Origin: Parachlamydiales bacterium
GTDB lineage: Bacteria; Chlamydiota; Chlamydiia; Chlamydiales; SM23-39
NCBI GenBank assembly: GCA_015661075.1
Contig: JACVQJ010000006.1
Location: 1 to 62,336, forward strand
Direction of reading: 5' to 3'
DNA: 62,336 nucleotides
Below are positions 25,688-35,142 of the stretch, piece by piece. A model generated the notes under the pieces. The model was given only the letters and a program-made list of their open reading frames with translations, made no database searches and was not told where the DNA came from. Numbering within the stretch: the first letter of the stretch is position 1; each line of letters opens with the position of its first letter. The translations under genes were made by a program, and so were the position numbers.

Positions 25688-26641
25688 TCAACTAGACAGA
25701 ACAGAATCAAAATAAGCGATCGTCTTTTTCAGCCCATCTTCCAGAAGAACCTTCGGCTCCCACCCCAGCCATTCGCGGGCATGGCTCAGATCGGGACGGC
25801 GCTGCTTGGGATCGTCGGATGGCAGCGGCTTGAACATGATCGGCTGCCTGGAGCCGGAGAGGCGGCGAATCTGTTCCGCCAGCTCGATGACGCGGTATTC
25901 GACGGGATTGCCGATATTGATGGGCCCCGTCACTTCGTCTTTGGAATCCATCAGGCGAATCACTACATCGATCAGATCGTCGACATAACAGAACGATCTC
26001 GTCTGCGATCCGTCTCCATAGATCGTCAGCGGCTCGTGCGAGAGCGCCTGCACGATCAGATTGGATACGACGCGGCCGTCATTCGGATGCATGCGCGGGC
26101 CGTAGGTATTGAAAATACGGCCGACTTTGATCCGGACATTGTGCTTGCGGTGATAATCAAAGAAGAGCGTTTCCGCACAGCGCTTTCCCTCATCATAGCA
26201 CGAGCGCACGCCGATCGGATTGACGTTGCCCCAATAGCTTTCCGATTGCGGATGCATCGTCGGATCGCCGTACACTTCGCTAGTCGACGCCTGGAAAATT
26301 TTAGCGCCCAGCCGCTTGGCGAGGCCCAATAAATGGATCGAGCCGATCACGCTGGTTTTGATCGTCTGAATCGGATCGGCCTGATAATGCAGCGGCGAGG
26401 CAGGACAGGCAAAATTATAGATCTCATCGACCTCGACATAGAGCGGCAGGCAGATGTCGTGGCGAATCACCTCAAAACGAGGATGGGACATCAAATGCAA
26501 AATATTGTCGCGACTCCCCGTGAAAAAATTATCGACGCAGAGAACCTCGTGTCCGAGTTTCAATAACGAATCGCACAGGTGAGAGCCTAAAAAACCTGCC
26601 CCTCCCGTGACAAGAATTCTTTTTCTACTTAAATCCCTCAT
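25688..26641 (-). CDS. UDP-glucuronate decarboxylase (UDP-xylose synthase)
   Basis: NAD-dependent SDR of 317 residues converting UDP-glucuronate to UDP-xylose. The cofactor loop is [11 protein letters not shown] at residue 12. [17 protein letters not shown] at 78-93 is diagnostic for UXS, followed by S119-T120-S121-E122 and the catalytic Y149/K153 (YDEGK). It has no extra ArnA formyltransferase domain. Its start overlaps the stop of the Wzc-like gene by 4 bases (ATGA), so it is the last gene of a Wza-Wzc-UXS operon. Together with the UDP-glucuronate 4-epimerase at 30622, it implies a glycan containing xylose and galacturonate. Confidence 0.92.
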   Translation of the reverse strand: MRDLSRKRILVTGGAGFLGSHLCDSLLKLGHEVLCVDNFFTGSRDNILHLMSHPRFEVIRHDICLPLYVEVDEIYNFACPASPLHYQADPIQTIKTSVIGSIHLLGLAKRLGAKIFQASTSEVYGDPTMHPQSESYWGNVNPIGVRSCYDEGKRCAETLFFDYHRKHNVRIKVGRIFNTYGPRMHPNDGRVVSNLIVQALSHEPLTIYGDGSQTRSFCYVDDLIDVVIRLMDSKDEVTGPINIGNPVEYRVIELAEQIRRLSGSRQPIMFKPLPSDDPKQRRPDLSHAREWLGWEPKVLLEDGLKKTIAYFDSVLSS

Positions 26642-29505
26642 GATGAACAGCTAGTTGTGAGAAATGTTAATCGGCTTTGGCCCTCATGGTACGCCCATTG
26701 GACAAACGGTGTCAACAATTCTATTGGTTCTGCGGAAATGGTCACGATGGCCGTCTGGCTCAGGCGAAGCATCGATGCGCTCTCCGCACTGTCCAGCGGC
26801 GCGCGGCTAAAGAGCAGGATGTGATCATACGCCAAAGACAGCCCCTCGAGCATTCGGGGAACAGCCAACGAGCGAAGCAGCTCTGCGCCAAAACGGGTAT
26901 AGCCGCCGCTCGGCATGACATCGTACGAGGCGAACGAGCGAATAGGATCGATAGCCGCAGAGCCGCTCACGACCTGCCGCAGGCCGGGCGTATCGCTTTC
27001 GGAAAACGGGGCCGTAAAATCGCAGCGCACAAGCAATACCTTGCGCCCGCTTTGCGCGAGAAGATGCGCCAATGAGTGCGAATAATCGGGCCCGCCACCG
27101 GCCAAAATGCCCAGAATTTTCGCCTGCGGCGCCTCGTCAATTTTCAGCAATATTTTGCGCAGCGATTCAAGATCAGGGTCCGGTAGATGATCGATATTCG
27201 GCCCATCGGCATGAAAAGAAATCGGGCCGGCGTATGGATAGCAGAGCGCCCGCAAAGTATCGGCCCCGACAGGAAAACCCCGATAAAGGCTTTGCAAAAA
27301 CGTCCAGATAAAAGCGGCCAACGCGCCGATAATGGCGCCGGCTAAGCCGAGCAATAGCAACTGCGGTCTTTGGGGCAGCAGCGGGCAGAGCGCCGGATCG
27401 AGCGGTTTGGATTCGACATGATGCAAATGCTGTCCGATCGTCTTTGACTCGACCAGCTGGGCGACCGATTGCATAATCCTGACTCCCATCTCGGTCCTGA
27501 GCTTTAACAAACTCTCGGCGCGCCACTTCTCCGGCAGCTCATTCATACATGCGCGCAAATCGTGCATCTTCTTAACGAGGATCTCCTTTTCGCGCTTGAG
27601 CGATTCCCTTCGCTGCAGCGCAAGAGCGGCGATCTGCTCCTGGTCAATGCATACCAGCCGATTGACGCAATCCAGAGCGACCTGCTGCAACGAGGCGATT
27701 TTGTCCTGGAAGATCGAGCGGTTCAGCTGTTCGACGACAATCATCTGCTTTAAATGATCCGATAGAATTTTTCTCTGCAACGCATTTTCACGGCGGTTGC
27801 GAGACGCCTCTTTTTCACTATGACTGCTCTCATCTTCCATCTCCAAATGGAGCTTCGATGCCTGACCCAAGATCTGCTGGCTCGTCGGATCTCTTAAAAC
27901 GGCGCAAAGCGATGCGAGTTCAAATGCGGGATCGTCGATCCGGTTCAGGAGGTGGCGGTAACGCTGCACAGAGGCCTTGGACTCATCCAGCTTTTGCGAG
28001 GTCTGGATGAGCAGTTTCTTGGCGGTGTTCAGATCGATGCCGTTTAATTCGGTGTTATCATTTTGCGGCTGAAACTGGCGCTCGAGCAAAATCTTTTCTC
28101 TCACGGAAAACAGGCGCACCATATTGTGCAAATATTGAGCGAGGTCATTTTTTTCTTCGCCATGTTCCTCAATGCGCTGCGCCCAGCTTTGAACCACGTG
28201 ATTGGGATCGTGGAACAGCTCCAATTGCAAGGGCAGGCCGCCATCCGTTTCGATGTCGTTCAATGCATTTTTCGCCGCCTGCAGATCCATGCGCACGAGA
28301 TGCAATTGCTGATCGTGCGGCAGCTCGGACACATCATCCCCCTCTTCGTGAGCAGCGGGGTGGAAAAAGAGCGCCGCCCCCAAAAGATCGCGCTGACCTT
28401 CGAGGCTTTGAATCTCCTGGCGCAGCCGCTGGATCGTCACTCCGATGGGAGACGTTTCCCCGACCGCCAGAGACGTCGGGTGATCGCGGCAGGCCGACAG
28501 ATGCTCCATTTCCAGATCGGCGACAAAAGATCGGGTAAAAAGCTCCTGATAGGGCTTTAAGAATGCCTGCGTTTCCTGATCGACGCTCAAAAATCCGCTG
28601 CTGCCGACATTGCTTCGCAAATAGGAGACGTGCTCGTCCATTGCGCGTCCCAGCTTGGCCACAAGATCATTCTGTCTTTCCTCCAGATAGGCCAGCTGCT
28701 CATGGGCTAGCTGATCGTGATCGCGCTTGAGATAGCGCTGATACTCGCTCATCATCTCGTTGAGAATATCGGCACCCAAATGGCGGTCTCGCATGGACAG
28801 CGACAGTTCCAGAATCGATTTATTGAGCTTATTCGTCGCGATTTTCAAACTATTGCGAATACTTTTGGCCGTATCGATCCACGAGGCGACACGCATCGGA
28901 TAGGGCGACCCGATTTTTACCTGGGCGGGCGCATGCCAAAGACAAAACGAAGCGCCGCCAATTTCAGTTGAATCGTTGACGCGCCCCTGGATTTTCTGAG
29001 AACCCTGCTGGATTTCAAATCGATCGCGATCGAGAAAGGTCAGCTGCAAATCCAGCGGCTTTTCGCCATCGTACGAAACATTGGAAAAACGAAATCGATC
29101 GAGATCCGCCAGCGTGCAGCCCATCTCTGAATAAACAACATCTCTCAACCGGTTCCACTTGCGCCGCAGCCATCCGCATTCGATCACTTGCACCTGCAAA
29201 CCCATACGGCTCACCAGCGGATGGATAACCTGATAGGACTTCATGAACGAGGCCGCCTGCGGGGCGTCCAATCCACTCCCCATATTCGTAATGAAATCTT
29301 TCAGTACGCTCTCCGCCTCTTTTTTTTCCGCTCCCTCCTTAAACGTCGCATCGATCTGATAGACGGCGGGTTTGGAAAAAACATACAGCATAGCCATCAG
29401 GGCGCAGAGAGATCCGGCGCGCAGCAACCGTTTTTTTTGCGCGCGAAAGAGCCGAGACAAATCTTGGAGGGAAAAAATCTTTTCCTCTGGATTCAACGGA
29501 GTCAT
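26638..29505 (-). CDS. Wzc-like chain-length/export protein with a degenerate kinase domain
   Basis: Inner-membrane polysaccharide co-polymerase of about 955 residues. An N-terminal membrane segment ([17 protein letters not shown]) begins a Wzz-type periplasmic part containing long coiled-coil stretches (about residues 200-690). A second membrane segment ([19 protein letters not shown]) follows, then a BY-kinase-like cytoplasmic domain: [21 protein letters not shown] and KVLLVRCDF. The Walker A position reads GGGPDYSHS, so the P-loop lysine is absent, and no tyrosine cluster ends the protein; kinase activity is unlikely. The start at 29505 overlaps the Wza-like stop as ATGA. An ATG at 29523 is possible. 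Confidence 0.82.
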   Translation of the reverse strand: MTPLNPEEKIFSLQDLSRLFRAQKKRLLRAGSLCALMAMLYVFSKPAVYQIDATFKEGAEKKEAESVLKDFITNMGSGLDAPQAASFMKSYQVIHPLVSRMGLQVQVIECGWLRRKWNRLRDVVYSEMGCTLADLDRFRFSNVSYDGEKPLDLQLTFLDRDRFEIQQGSQKIQGRVNDSTEIGGASFCLWHAPAQVKIGSPYPMRVASWIDTAKSIRNSLKIATNKLNKSILELSLSMRDRHLGADILNEMMSEYQRYLKRDHDQLAHEQLAYLEERQNDLVAKLGRAMDEHVSYLRSNVGSSGFLSVDQETQAFLKPYQELFTRSFVADLEMEHLSACRDHPTSLAVGETSPIGVTIQRLRQEIQSLEGQRDLLGAALFFHPAAHEEGDDVSELPHDQQLHLVRMDLQAAKNALNDIETDGGLPLQLELFHDPNHVVQSWAQRIEEHGEEKNDLAQYLHNMVRLFSVREKILLERQFQPQNDNTELNGIDLNTAKKLLIQTSQKLDESKASVQRYRHLLNRIDDPAFELASLCAVLRDPTSQQILGQASKLHLEMEDESSHSEKEASRNRRENALQRKILSDHLKQMIVVEQLNRSIFQDKIASLQQVALDCVNRLVCIDQEQIAALALQRRESLKREKEILVKKMHDLRACMNELPEKWRAESLLKLRTEMGVRIMQSVAQLVESKTIGQHLHHVESKPLDPALCPLLPQRPQLLLLGLAGAIIGALAAFIWTFLQSLYRGFPVGADTLRALCYPYAGPISFHADGPNIDHLPDPDLESLRKILLKIDEAPQAKILGILAGGGPDYSHSLAHLLAQSGRKVLLVRCDFTAPFSESDTPGLRQVVSGSAAIDPIRSFASYDVMPSGGYTRFGAELLRSLAVPRMLEGLSLAYDHILLFSRAPLDSAESASMLRLSQTAIVTISAEPIELLTPFVQWAYHEGQSRLTFLTTSCSS

Positions 29506-30548
29506 GGCAGAGAAAATCCCCAATTGCCTGCGCTCTTGCTGATCACGTCAACCGTGGTGAAGCTGGGCAGCAGCTGCGAAATAAACCGGTTCCATTCGGT
29601 GATCGGCTTGGCGGCGACATACACAATATCGCCCGGCATGAGGAGGAGGCTGTCGTTGGACAGATGAATGACATGCTCCCAGCTGAGCGTATAAATCTTC
29701 GGCCGGACGATGTTGCCGCGGATCACCTGGATATAGGATTTGTCGCCCGTATAGGGAATACCGCGGGCCTCCGCCAGAGCCTGGCGCAATGAGACGAATC
29801 CATGCGGTACATTGACAACTCTTTCGGTGCCAACTTCTCCCATGACCATCACAGTCGCCGCCGAAGGCTCGGCAATATAGACCTTATCGCCGCCATGCAT
29901 CACGATGTTCTGCGACATGTCGCCTTCTTTGAGCAGCTTGTAAAAATCGACGGGGACCAGCATTCTTTCGCGCACGATATAGCTTTTGAAGAGATTGGCT
30001 TCTGGCGGAACGTGCGCTTTCGATAACACGTCGAATAACCGGATTTTTCCATCAACCGGCACGCTGGGCAGAGCAACCATTCCAGCCAGCTCGACTTTGC
30101 GGGCGATCCGTTCGCGATAAGTGAGAAATATCTCGACGTCCTTGATTTCTCGATCATAGCTTTGCTGAATCTTCTGGCGCGCCTCTTCCAGAGTCAGACC
30201 ATCGACATTCACCTGCGGAAGGTCCGGCAGGGCAATGCTCCCTTGCGTTACTCTGAACCCAACTGTTTGGCCAATCTGCTGCACCGCTGCCGCGAGATCG
30301 GCTCGCTTGGGATGATACAGAACGATCATCAAGACATCGTCTTCATGGATTTTGTCCTGGTATTCGGCGAGGAGGGAATCGTCAAATTCTTCGTATGTCT
30401 TTCCTTCCATTTCAAGGATGGAAAACTTTCCTTCCCTGATTTTATATGAGTCCATGACGAACTCATCGGCGCCAAACTGGTCTTTCCCCATGTAGGGACT
30501 GCTGCAGCATGACAGGATCAAAGCGATGATTGGGATAAAAAAACGCAT
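29502..30548 (-). CDS. Wza-like polysaccharide export lipoprotein
   Basis: Outer-membrane polysaccharide export protein. From the ATG at 30548 the first residues MRFFIPIIALILSCCSS form a lipoprotein signal with lipobox LILSC; an ATG 12 bases earlier is less suited. Then come a Poly_export domain (LAEYQDKIHEDDVLMIVLYH, GSIALPDLPQVNVDGLTLEEA) and SLBB-type repeats (VELAGMVALPSVPVDGKIRL, VMVMGEVGTERVVNVPHGFV). About 348 residues, close to Wza. First gene of a Wza-Wzc-UXS operon; divergent from the epimerase at 30622, with both promoters probably in the 73-base gap. Confidence 0.88.
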   Translation of the reverse strand: MRFFIPIIALILSCCSSPYMGKDQFGADEFVMDSYKIREGKFSILEMEGKTYEEFDDSLLAEYQDKIHEDDVLMIVLYHPKRADLAAAVQQIGQTVGFRVTQGSIALPDLPQVNVDGLTLEEARQKIQQSYDREIKDVEIFLTYRERIARKVELAGMVALPSVPVDGKIRLFDVLSKAHVPPEANLFKSYIVRERMLVPVDFYKLLKEGDMSQNIVMHGGDKVYIAEPSAATVMVMGEVGTERVVNVPHGFVSLRQALAEARGIPYTGDKSYIQVIRGNIVRPKIYTLSWEHVIHLSNDSLLLMPGDIVYVAAKPITEWNRFISQLLPSFTTVDVISKSAGNWGFSLP

Positions 30549-30621
30549 GCAAATAAGCAAAGCTCTCTTTTAAGATGGATTGAGAACTCCACTTATATAG
30601 CAGATGTTTTTTTAAGGGAAA

Positions 30622-31626
30622 ATGCAAAAAGCGAAGAGTGCGAAACGGATTCTTCTCACCGGTGCTGCTGGCTTCATCGGCTATCATCTCGCTTTAGCTC
30701 TCAAAAAACGCGGCGATTTCGTTGTCGGCGTCGATAATTTTAATGCCTACTACGATCCGCAATTAAAGCGGGACCGGCGGGATCGGCTGGCCAAGGCCGG
30801 CGTTGAAATATTAACCGCCGATATCCGCGACCGCGATTTTCTGCGCCTCAGTCTCATGCATAATGATATAACCCATGTCGTCCATTTGGCGGCGCAAGCC
30901 GGCGTACGCCATTCTCTCTTCGAGCCGGACGACTACGTCGCCTCCAACCTGCAGGGCTTCGTCTCGATCCTCGAAGCGTGCCGCACCAATGCCCGCCTCA
31001 AGCTGATTTACGCCTCCTCTTCTTCCGTCTACGGCCTCAACAAGAAAACGCCGTTTCGCGTCGATGACAAGACAGACCACCCCGCCAACCTCTACGGCGC
31101 GACCAAAAAGGCGAATGAGGTGATGGCGCACGCCTATCACCATCTCTATGGCCTGCCCGTGACGGCTCTGCGCTATTTTACCGCCTATGGCCCATGGGGG
31201 CGCCCCGACATGGCCTATTATCGATTCACGCGCCAAATCTGCGAAGGCCAGCCGATCCAGGTCTTCAACCGCGGACTGATGCGCCGCGACTTTACCTATA
31301 TCGACGACATTGTAAATGGCACTCTCGCCGCCATCGATCTCGGGGCTGAATGCGAGATCTTCAACCTCGGCGACAATCGGCCGATCGACTTGCTCTATCT
31401 GATTCAGCTTTTGGAAGACGCGCTGCGCATTCGCGCCATCAAGGAAATGCTGCCCATGCAAATCGGCGAAGTGCTCGAAACCTACGCCGACATCGAAAAG
31501 AGCCAGAGAATGCTCGGTTTCCAGCCTAAAGTATCCATTGAAGACGGCATTTTGAAATTTATCGAATGGTACCGGGAATATCATCCCGCCAAACAGCCGA
31601 CCTATTGCTTCTTGAACGACCGATAA
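30622..31626 (+). CDS. UDP-glucuronate 4-epimerase
   Basis: NAD-dependent SDR epimerase of 334 residues interconverting UDP-glucuronate and UDP-galacturonate. Cofactor loop TGAAGFIGYHL at residues 13-23, VDNFNAYYDPQLKRDR, HLAAQAGVRHSL, catalytic Y158/K162 (YGATK) and the family-specific YGPWGRPDMAYYRFT. The last motif separates glucuronate from glucose epimerases. It faces away from the Wza-like gene and ends before a clear terminator at 31728. It belongs functionally with the export genes and UDP-xylose synthase. Confidence 0.9.
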   Translation: MQKAKSAKRILLTGAAGFIGYHLALALKKRGDFVVGVDNFNAYYDPQLKRDRRDRLAKAGVEILTADIRDRDFLRLSLMHNDITHVVHLAAQAGVRHSLFEPDDYVASNLQGFVSILEACRTNARLKLIYASSSSVYGLNKKTPFRVDDKTDHPANLYGATKKANEVMAHAYHHLYGLPVTALRYFTAYGPWGRPDMAYYRFTRQICEGQPIQVFNRGLMRRDFTYIDDIVNGTLAAIDLGAECEIFNLGDNRPIDLLYLIQLLEDALRIRAIKEMLPMQIGEVLETYADIEKSQRMLGFQPKVSIEDGILKFIEWYREYHPAKQPTYCFLNDR

Positions 31627-31727
31627 AACCTAAAAATTTGTGCGACAGCCGCCTTTACAAAAAATTCTATAATCGGTTACGATTAAAGTATCGTCCCTCA
31701 TGAGCATCCCTTGGGGACCGCATGAGA

Positions 31728-31763
31728 AAGCCACGGGCCATAAACCCGTGGTTTGTTTTTTTT
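31728..31763 (+). terminator. Intrinsic terminator after the epimerase gene
   Basis: A 10-bp stem (AAGCCACGGG/CCCGTGGTTT, one G-T pair) with a 7-base loop is followed by G and eight Ts. A second weaker hairpin (CTCATG/CATGAG) precedes it at about 31698-31725. It lies inside the upstream extension of the NYN reading frame, which argues that the NYN gene starts after it. Confidence 0.8.
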
Positions 31764-31774
31764 CTGAGATGTTC

Positions 31775-32425
31775 ATGAAGCTTCACAGAACCATTGCTCT
31801 CATTGATGGGTTTAATCTTTACCATGCCATTGCCAGGCTTCGCCGCCCAGAACTAAAATGGATCAACTTGAGGATCCTTTCAGGAATTTTTATCAATACG
31901 TCGATAGAACAACTCCATGGAGTGTTTTATTTTACTGCATATGCTGAGCATGTAGCAGCGGCGGCCTTACAAGCACAAAAAGCATATATTAAAGCACTTG
32001 AAATCGCAGCGGTACAGCCGATTCTAGGCTACTTTAAAAAGAAGGACAGAAAATGTCCCAATTGTAATCACAAATGGATTAGTCATGAAGAAAAAGAGAC
32101 CGATGTAAATATCGCCTCTTATCTAATTGATTTGGCTTATCAAAATGCATTTGACCGCGCTCTTGTTATCTCGAATGATTCTGACCTTAGCCCGGCCATT
32201 CGTCTAATCAGAAAACGCTTTCCAGAAAAACGACTGACAACAGTAGCTCCACCAAACTATTACCACAGTAACGAACTCATTCAAGCTTCTTCCGACAAGG
32301 CTCGCATTCGACCTGAACATCTAGAACTATCTCTTTTCCCAGTCATTGTTAAAAATGCTCTTGGCTTTCTTTCAGTCGCTCGCCCAGAAGAATATAGTGC
32401 CGAGGCAACCTACTCAGAAAAGTGA
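31775..32425 (+). CDS. NYN-domain (PIN-like) putative ribonuclease
   Basis: About 216 residues from the ATG at 31775 (ATGs at 31769 and 31700 are also in frame, but the latter precedes a terminator). The NYN fold is marked by IALIDGFNLYHAIARL at the start, EKETDVNIASYLIDLAYQN in the middle and ALVISNDSDLSPAIRLIRKRF, which supply the clustered acidic residues. A Cys-x-x-Cys pair (KCPNCNHKW) suggests a zinc knuckle. Relatives are LabA/limkain-type RNases. DNA is more AT-rich than the polysaccharide genes before it, hinting at transfer. The HicB-like gene follows 35 bases downstream. Confidence 0.78.
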   Translation: MKLHRTIALIDGFNLYHAIARLRRPELKWINLRILSGIFINTSIEQLHGVFYFTAYAEHVAAAALQAQKAYIKALEIAAVQPILGYFKKKDRKCPNCNHKWISHEEKETDVNIASYLIDLAYQNAFDRALVISNDSDLSPAIRLIRKRFPEKRLTTVAPPNYYHSNELIQASSDKARIRPEHLELSLFPVIVKNALGFLSVARPEEYSAEATYSEK

Positions 32426-32460
32426 ACAGCAAAATCGTTCAATCTAGTTAAGGGTTAGCA

Positions 32461-32859
32461 ATGGCCACCGCAAAAGAAATTAAAAAACACATGAATATCG
32501 CGCTAAAAAAAGTCGGCGAGATAAAACCGTGGTTCGACAAGAAATTTAATGCGTGGATTTTCAGCCATAAAAATTATCCAGATGTTGAATATGCCGGTGA
32601 ATCGCCTGAAGAAGTTATTAAAAACTATCCCTTATATCTACATGACTTCATTGAAGAGCGTTTGAATAACAATCTCGCCACGCATATAGAAAAAGCAACA
32701 AGAGGACATGGCGGAAAACGACCGCATGCAGGAAGACCCAATGGGACTAAAAAAGAATCAAAAAAGAGAGTCTATCTTCCGAAAGATGTTGCCGAATGGA
32801 TTAACCGGCCGAATTCAATTCCTCAAGTGCGCCAACTAATCGCTAAAGGAAAGCATTAA
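32461..32859 (+). CDS. HicB-like small protein, possible antitoxin
   Basis: A protein of 132 residues. Residues 20-75 (WFDKKFNAWIFSHKNYPDVE..., ESPEEVIKNYPLYLHDFIEE) resemble the partly degraded RNase-H-like fold of HicB antitoxins. Residues 80-90 carry GGKRPHAGRPNG, the GGxRxGAGRP motif common in mobile-element proteins. The basic C-terminus (KKRVYLPKDVAEWINRP) may bind DNA. No HicA toxin gene is adjacent; the neighbour is the NYN gene, so they may form an unusual pair. Assignment is tentative. Confidence 0.55.
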   Translation: MATAKEIKKHMNIALKKVGEIKPWFDKKFNAWIFSHKNYPDVEYAGESPEEVIKNYPLYLHDFIEERLNNNLATHIEKATRGHGGKRPHAGRPNGTKKESKKRVYLPKDVAEWINRPNSIPQVRQLIAKGKH

Positions 32860-32865
32860 TCTGTC

Positions 32866-33867
32866 TCAGAGATGCTCTTCTTTGATCGAGCGCTGTAAAA
32901 GAGCTTGAACAGCATCGTATGGATGCAGCCCCTCGTAGATAATCGCAAACGTCGCTTCGGTGATAGGCACGGGGACTGAAAATTTGCGCCCCAGCTCGCG
33001 CGCCGAAACACACGAGTAAACGCCCTCAACAGCCATTCCGATTTTCTGCCGCGCACCTTCCGGCGAAAACCCTTCGGCGATCAGACGGCCATAGCGATAG
33101 TTGCGGCTGTGCGGCGAAAGGCATGTCAGACAGAGATCTCCCAATCCGGACAGACCGTTGAGCGTCTCCGGCTTGCATTGTTTGACCGCGCATAATTTCC
33201 GCATTTCATGCAAGCCTCGCGTCATCAGCGCCGCTTTGGCATTGTCGCCGCAACCCAGCCCATCGGCAATCCCGCAGGCGATGGCGATGATATTCTTCAT
33301 GGCGCCGCCAAAACAAACGCCGCGAATATCGGCGTTCGGATAAATGCGAAACGTCGGAGTGGTGAAGAGCTCGTGAATGGTTTTCATCAACTCCGCATCA
33401 TAGGCCGAGCAAACAACGGATGTCGGCCTGTTGCAGATCACCTCACCCGCCAAAGACGGGCCGCTCAAACAGCCGATCAGAGGGCTGTCTTCAACGCCGA
33501 TCAACTCAGCGATCACTTCCGGCAATAAATTTCCCGTTCCCTGCTCGATTCCCTTCGACGTCAAGATGACGGGAATGTCGATGTCGCGGAGCGACAAAAC
33601 TTCTTGAAAAACAGGGCGGATGCCCGAAGAGGTCACGCTTTCCACGATGATCTCAGCCCCCGTCAGGGCCTCTTGGAGATTCGATGTAAAACGTATAGAA
33701 TCAGGCGCTTTTGATTGGGGAAGATTCGGATTGCTGCGTGTTTGCTGCAATAGTGCTGCGAGCGTCAGATCGCGGGTCCAAACAGTCACGCGGTGGTGAT
33801 TGTTCGCAAGGAGGCTCGCTAAGCTAAATCCCCACGTTCCTGCGCCTAGATAAGCAATTGTTTTCAT
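32866..33867 (-). CDS. gpsA: Glycerol-3-phosphate dehydrogenase [NAD(P)+]
   Basis: Makes sn-glycerol 3-phosphate from dihydroxyacetone phosphate for phospholipid synthesis. About 333 residues from the ATG at 33867, which puts the cofactor motif AYLGAGTWGFSLASLL right at the start, as in relatives; an ATG 15 bases earlier is unlikely. Further marks are VILTSKGIEQGTGNLLPEV, GCLSGPSLAGEV, GGAMKNIIAIACGIADGLGCGDNAKAALMTRGL and GLSGLGDLCLTC. It lies downstream of the UDP-sugar pyrophosphorylase on the same strand, the pairing recalled in Chlamydia, but a 169-bp palindrome now separates them. Confidence 0.96.
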   Translation of the reverse strand: MKTIAYLGAGTWGFSLASLLANNHHRVTVWTRDLTLAALLQQTRSNPNLPQSKAPDSIRFTSNLQEALTGAEIIVESVTSSGIRPVFQEVLSLRDIDIPVILTSKGIEQGTGNLLPEVIAELIGVEDSPLIGCLSGPSLAGEVICNRPTSVVCSAYDAELMKTIHELFTTPTFRIYPNADIRGVCFGGAMKNIIAIACGIADGLGCGDNAKAALMTRGLHEMRKLCAVKQCKPETLNGLSGLGDLCLTCLSPHSRNYRYGRLIAEGFSPEGARQKIGMAVEGVYSCVSARELGRKFSVPVPITEATFAIIYEGLHPYDAVQALLQRSIKEEHL

Positions 33868-33904
33868 AGGCCGAGTATACACTATTGGCTCTTTCTCTCT
33901 CCAC

Positions 33905-34073
33905 TACTACCCCACCAGGCAAATAGGTGACAAAGAGCGCTGCGAGGCAAAGACAGATCGAAGCGCAGCGGTTCGAGAGATGAGTCCATGGTAGAACTAT
34001 GGACGACGATAGAGAATCGATATGTCGCAGCCGCAGCAAGCTATTTGTCACCTATTTGCCTGGTGGGGTAGTA
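33905..34073. repeat. 169-bp palindromic element over the pyrophosphorylase stop
   Basis: Arms 33905-33934 and 34044-34073 are 30-bp perfect inverted repeats. Inside them the complementarity continues imperfectly to a central GTCCAT...ATGGAC hairpin at 33982-34003, so the whole element can fold on itself. No open frame fills it. Its right arm encodes the last eight residues and the stop codon of the upstream gene. The sequence is unrelated to the hairpin repeat at 7352 or the element at 56637. It looks like a small non-autonomous mobile element. Confidence 0.85.
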
Positions 34074-35142
34074 AGAGCCGCTCAATCTCAGGGATTGAAT
34101 TTTTTTCTTTCAATGGCGCGAAACAATCCTCGCGCCGGGAGCAAAGAATCCGGCTTTTTTCGGTGAAAAGAAGGGCATCGACAATAAAACGCTCCGCTTT
34201 CCAAGCTTTTTTTTGAGACGTCATACGGTGGGCCCAATGCAAAGGAAAAGTTTGACGGGCCAAATGGCGCATGAATGGCAAATCAATCGCAAGGATGCCC
34301 GTATTGGCGAGCAAATTTTGCCGCCGCTGTTCAAACGACAATTCGGCGAACTCCGCAATATGAAGTCTGGATCCCCTCCTCACCAATCGCCCCATGGGCT
34401 CATCCGGATCCGACATGCGGATGCATTTGATCGTGAGCTCCGCTTTTTCCTGAAAATGAAATGATGACAAAATCGGATCGAGCGGATCGGCGAGCGGATT
34501 GTCGACCGGAACGATATGCACTGCCTCGACTCCGGCATCCTGAAAGCGCTGTGCGATACCGCTTTCTTCAAACGCACGAAAGACACTGCCGTTGCCATCC
34601 GCCCCCTCGGCCACGCGGCCCGGCGCCTCCCAGAACCAGCGGCCGGCATCATCGAGAAAAGGCAAGGTCTTTTGGAAAAAAAACAATGCCTCTTTCAGTC
34701 CAAACGAATGGTTCTTCTCAAAAAACGCGGCGGTTTCGCTGTGATTGATCGAAGAGGTCAGAATCGCTGTCATTGCCTGGCGCACCCTGATCTTTTCCGC
34801 GTGCCGCTCGAATAGGCTTTTGCCGAGAATGGGAAAACAACCTTTGGGACTGCTCGTACCGAGCCGGCTGCCCTGGCCGCCCGCCAAAATAACAACGGCG
34901 ATGTTTCTGGCGTCTGCGCTCTTCTTCTGTTCATGCTCCGATGGACAATCTTCGATTGTTTCAAAAATAAGAGGCTCTGTCCGTCGATCCCAGGAGGGCC
35001 TCAAATCCAACAAATCGGAAGCATTCCAGAGATGGATCTGTTTGATGCACTGGATGATGGCGAGATCATTCAATCCATCGACATCATCGATGAGATGCTC
35101 TTGGCCGAATTGGGCATAAAGGGATTTCAGTTCATTTCGCAT
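34048..35142 (-). CDS. UDP-sugar (UDP-GlcNAc/UDP-glucose) pyrophosphorylase
   Basis: UDPGP-family nucleotidyltransferase joining a sugar 1-phosphate to UTP. About 364 residues from the ATG at 35142, which overlaps the GT9 gene by 11 bases; an ATG at 35214 would add 24 residues inside that gene. The signature VVILAGGQGSRLGTSSPKGC is present, with EAVHIVPVDNPLADPLDP (uridine/metal block) and LTIKCIRMSDPDEPMG. Chlamydia has a homologue (CT715, recalled) next to gpsA. The chain ends LLPHQANR, codons that come from the palindromic element at 33905-34073, so the natural C-terminus has been replaced. Confidence 0.86.
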   Translation of the reverse strand: MRNELKSLYAQFGQEHLIDDVDGLNDLAIIQCIKQIHLWNASDLLDLRPSWDRRTEPLIFETIEDCPSEHEQKKSADARNIAVVILAGGQGSRLGTSSPKGCFPILGKSLFERHAEKIRVRQAMTAILTSSINHSETAAFFEKNHSFGLKEALFFFQKTLPFLDDAGRWFWEAPGRVAEGADGNGSVFRAFEESGIAQRFQDAGVEAVHIVPVDNPLADPLDPILSSFHFQEKAELTIKCIRMSDPDEPMGRLVRRGSRLHIAEFAELSFEQRRQNLLANTGILAIDLPFMRHLARQTFPLHWAHRMTSQKKAWKAERFIVDALLFTEKSRILCSRREDCFAPLKEKNSIPEIERLLLPHQANR

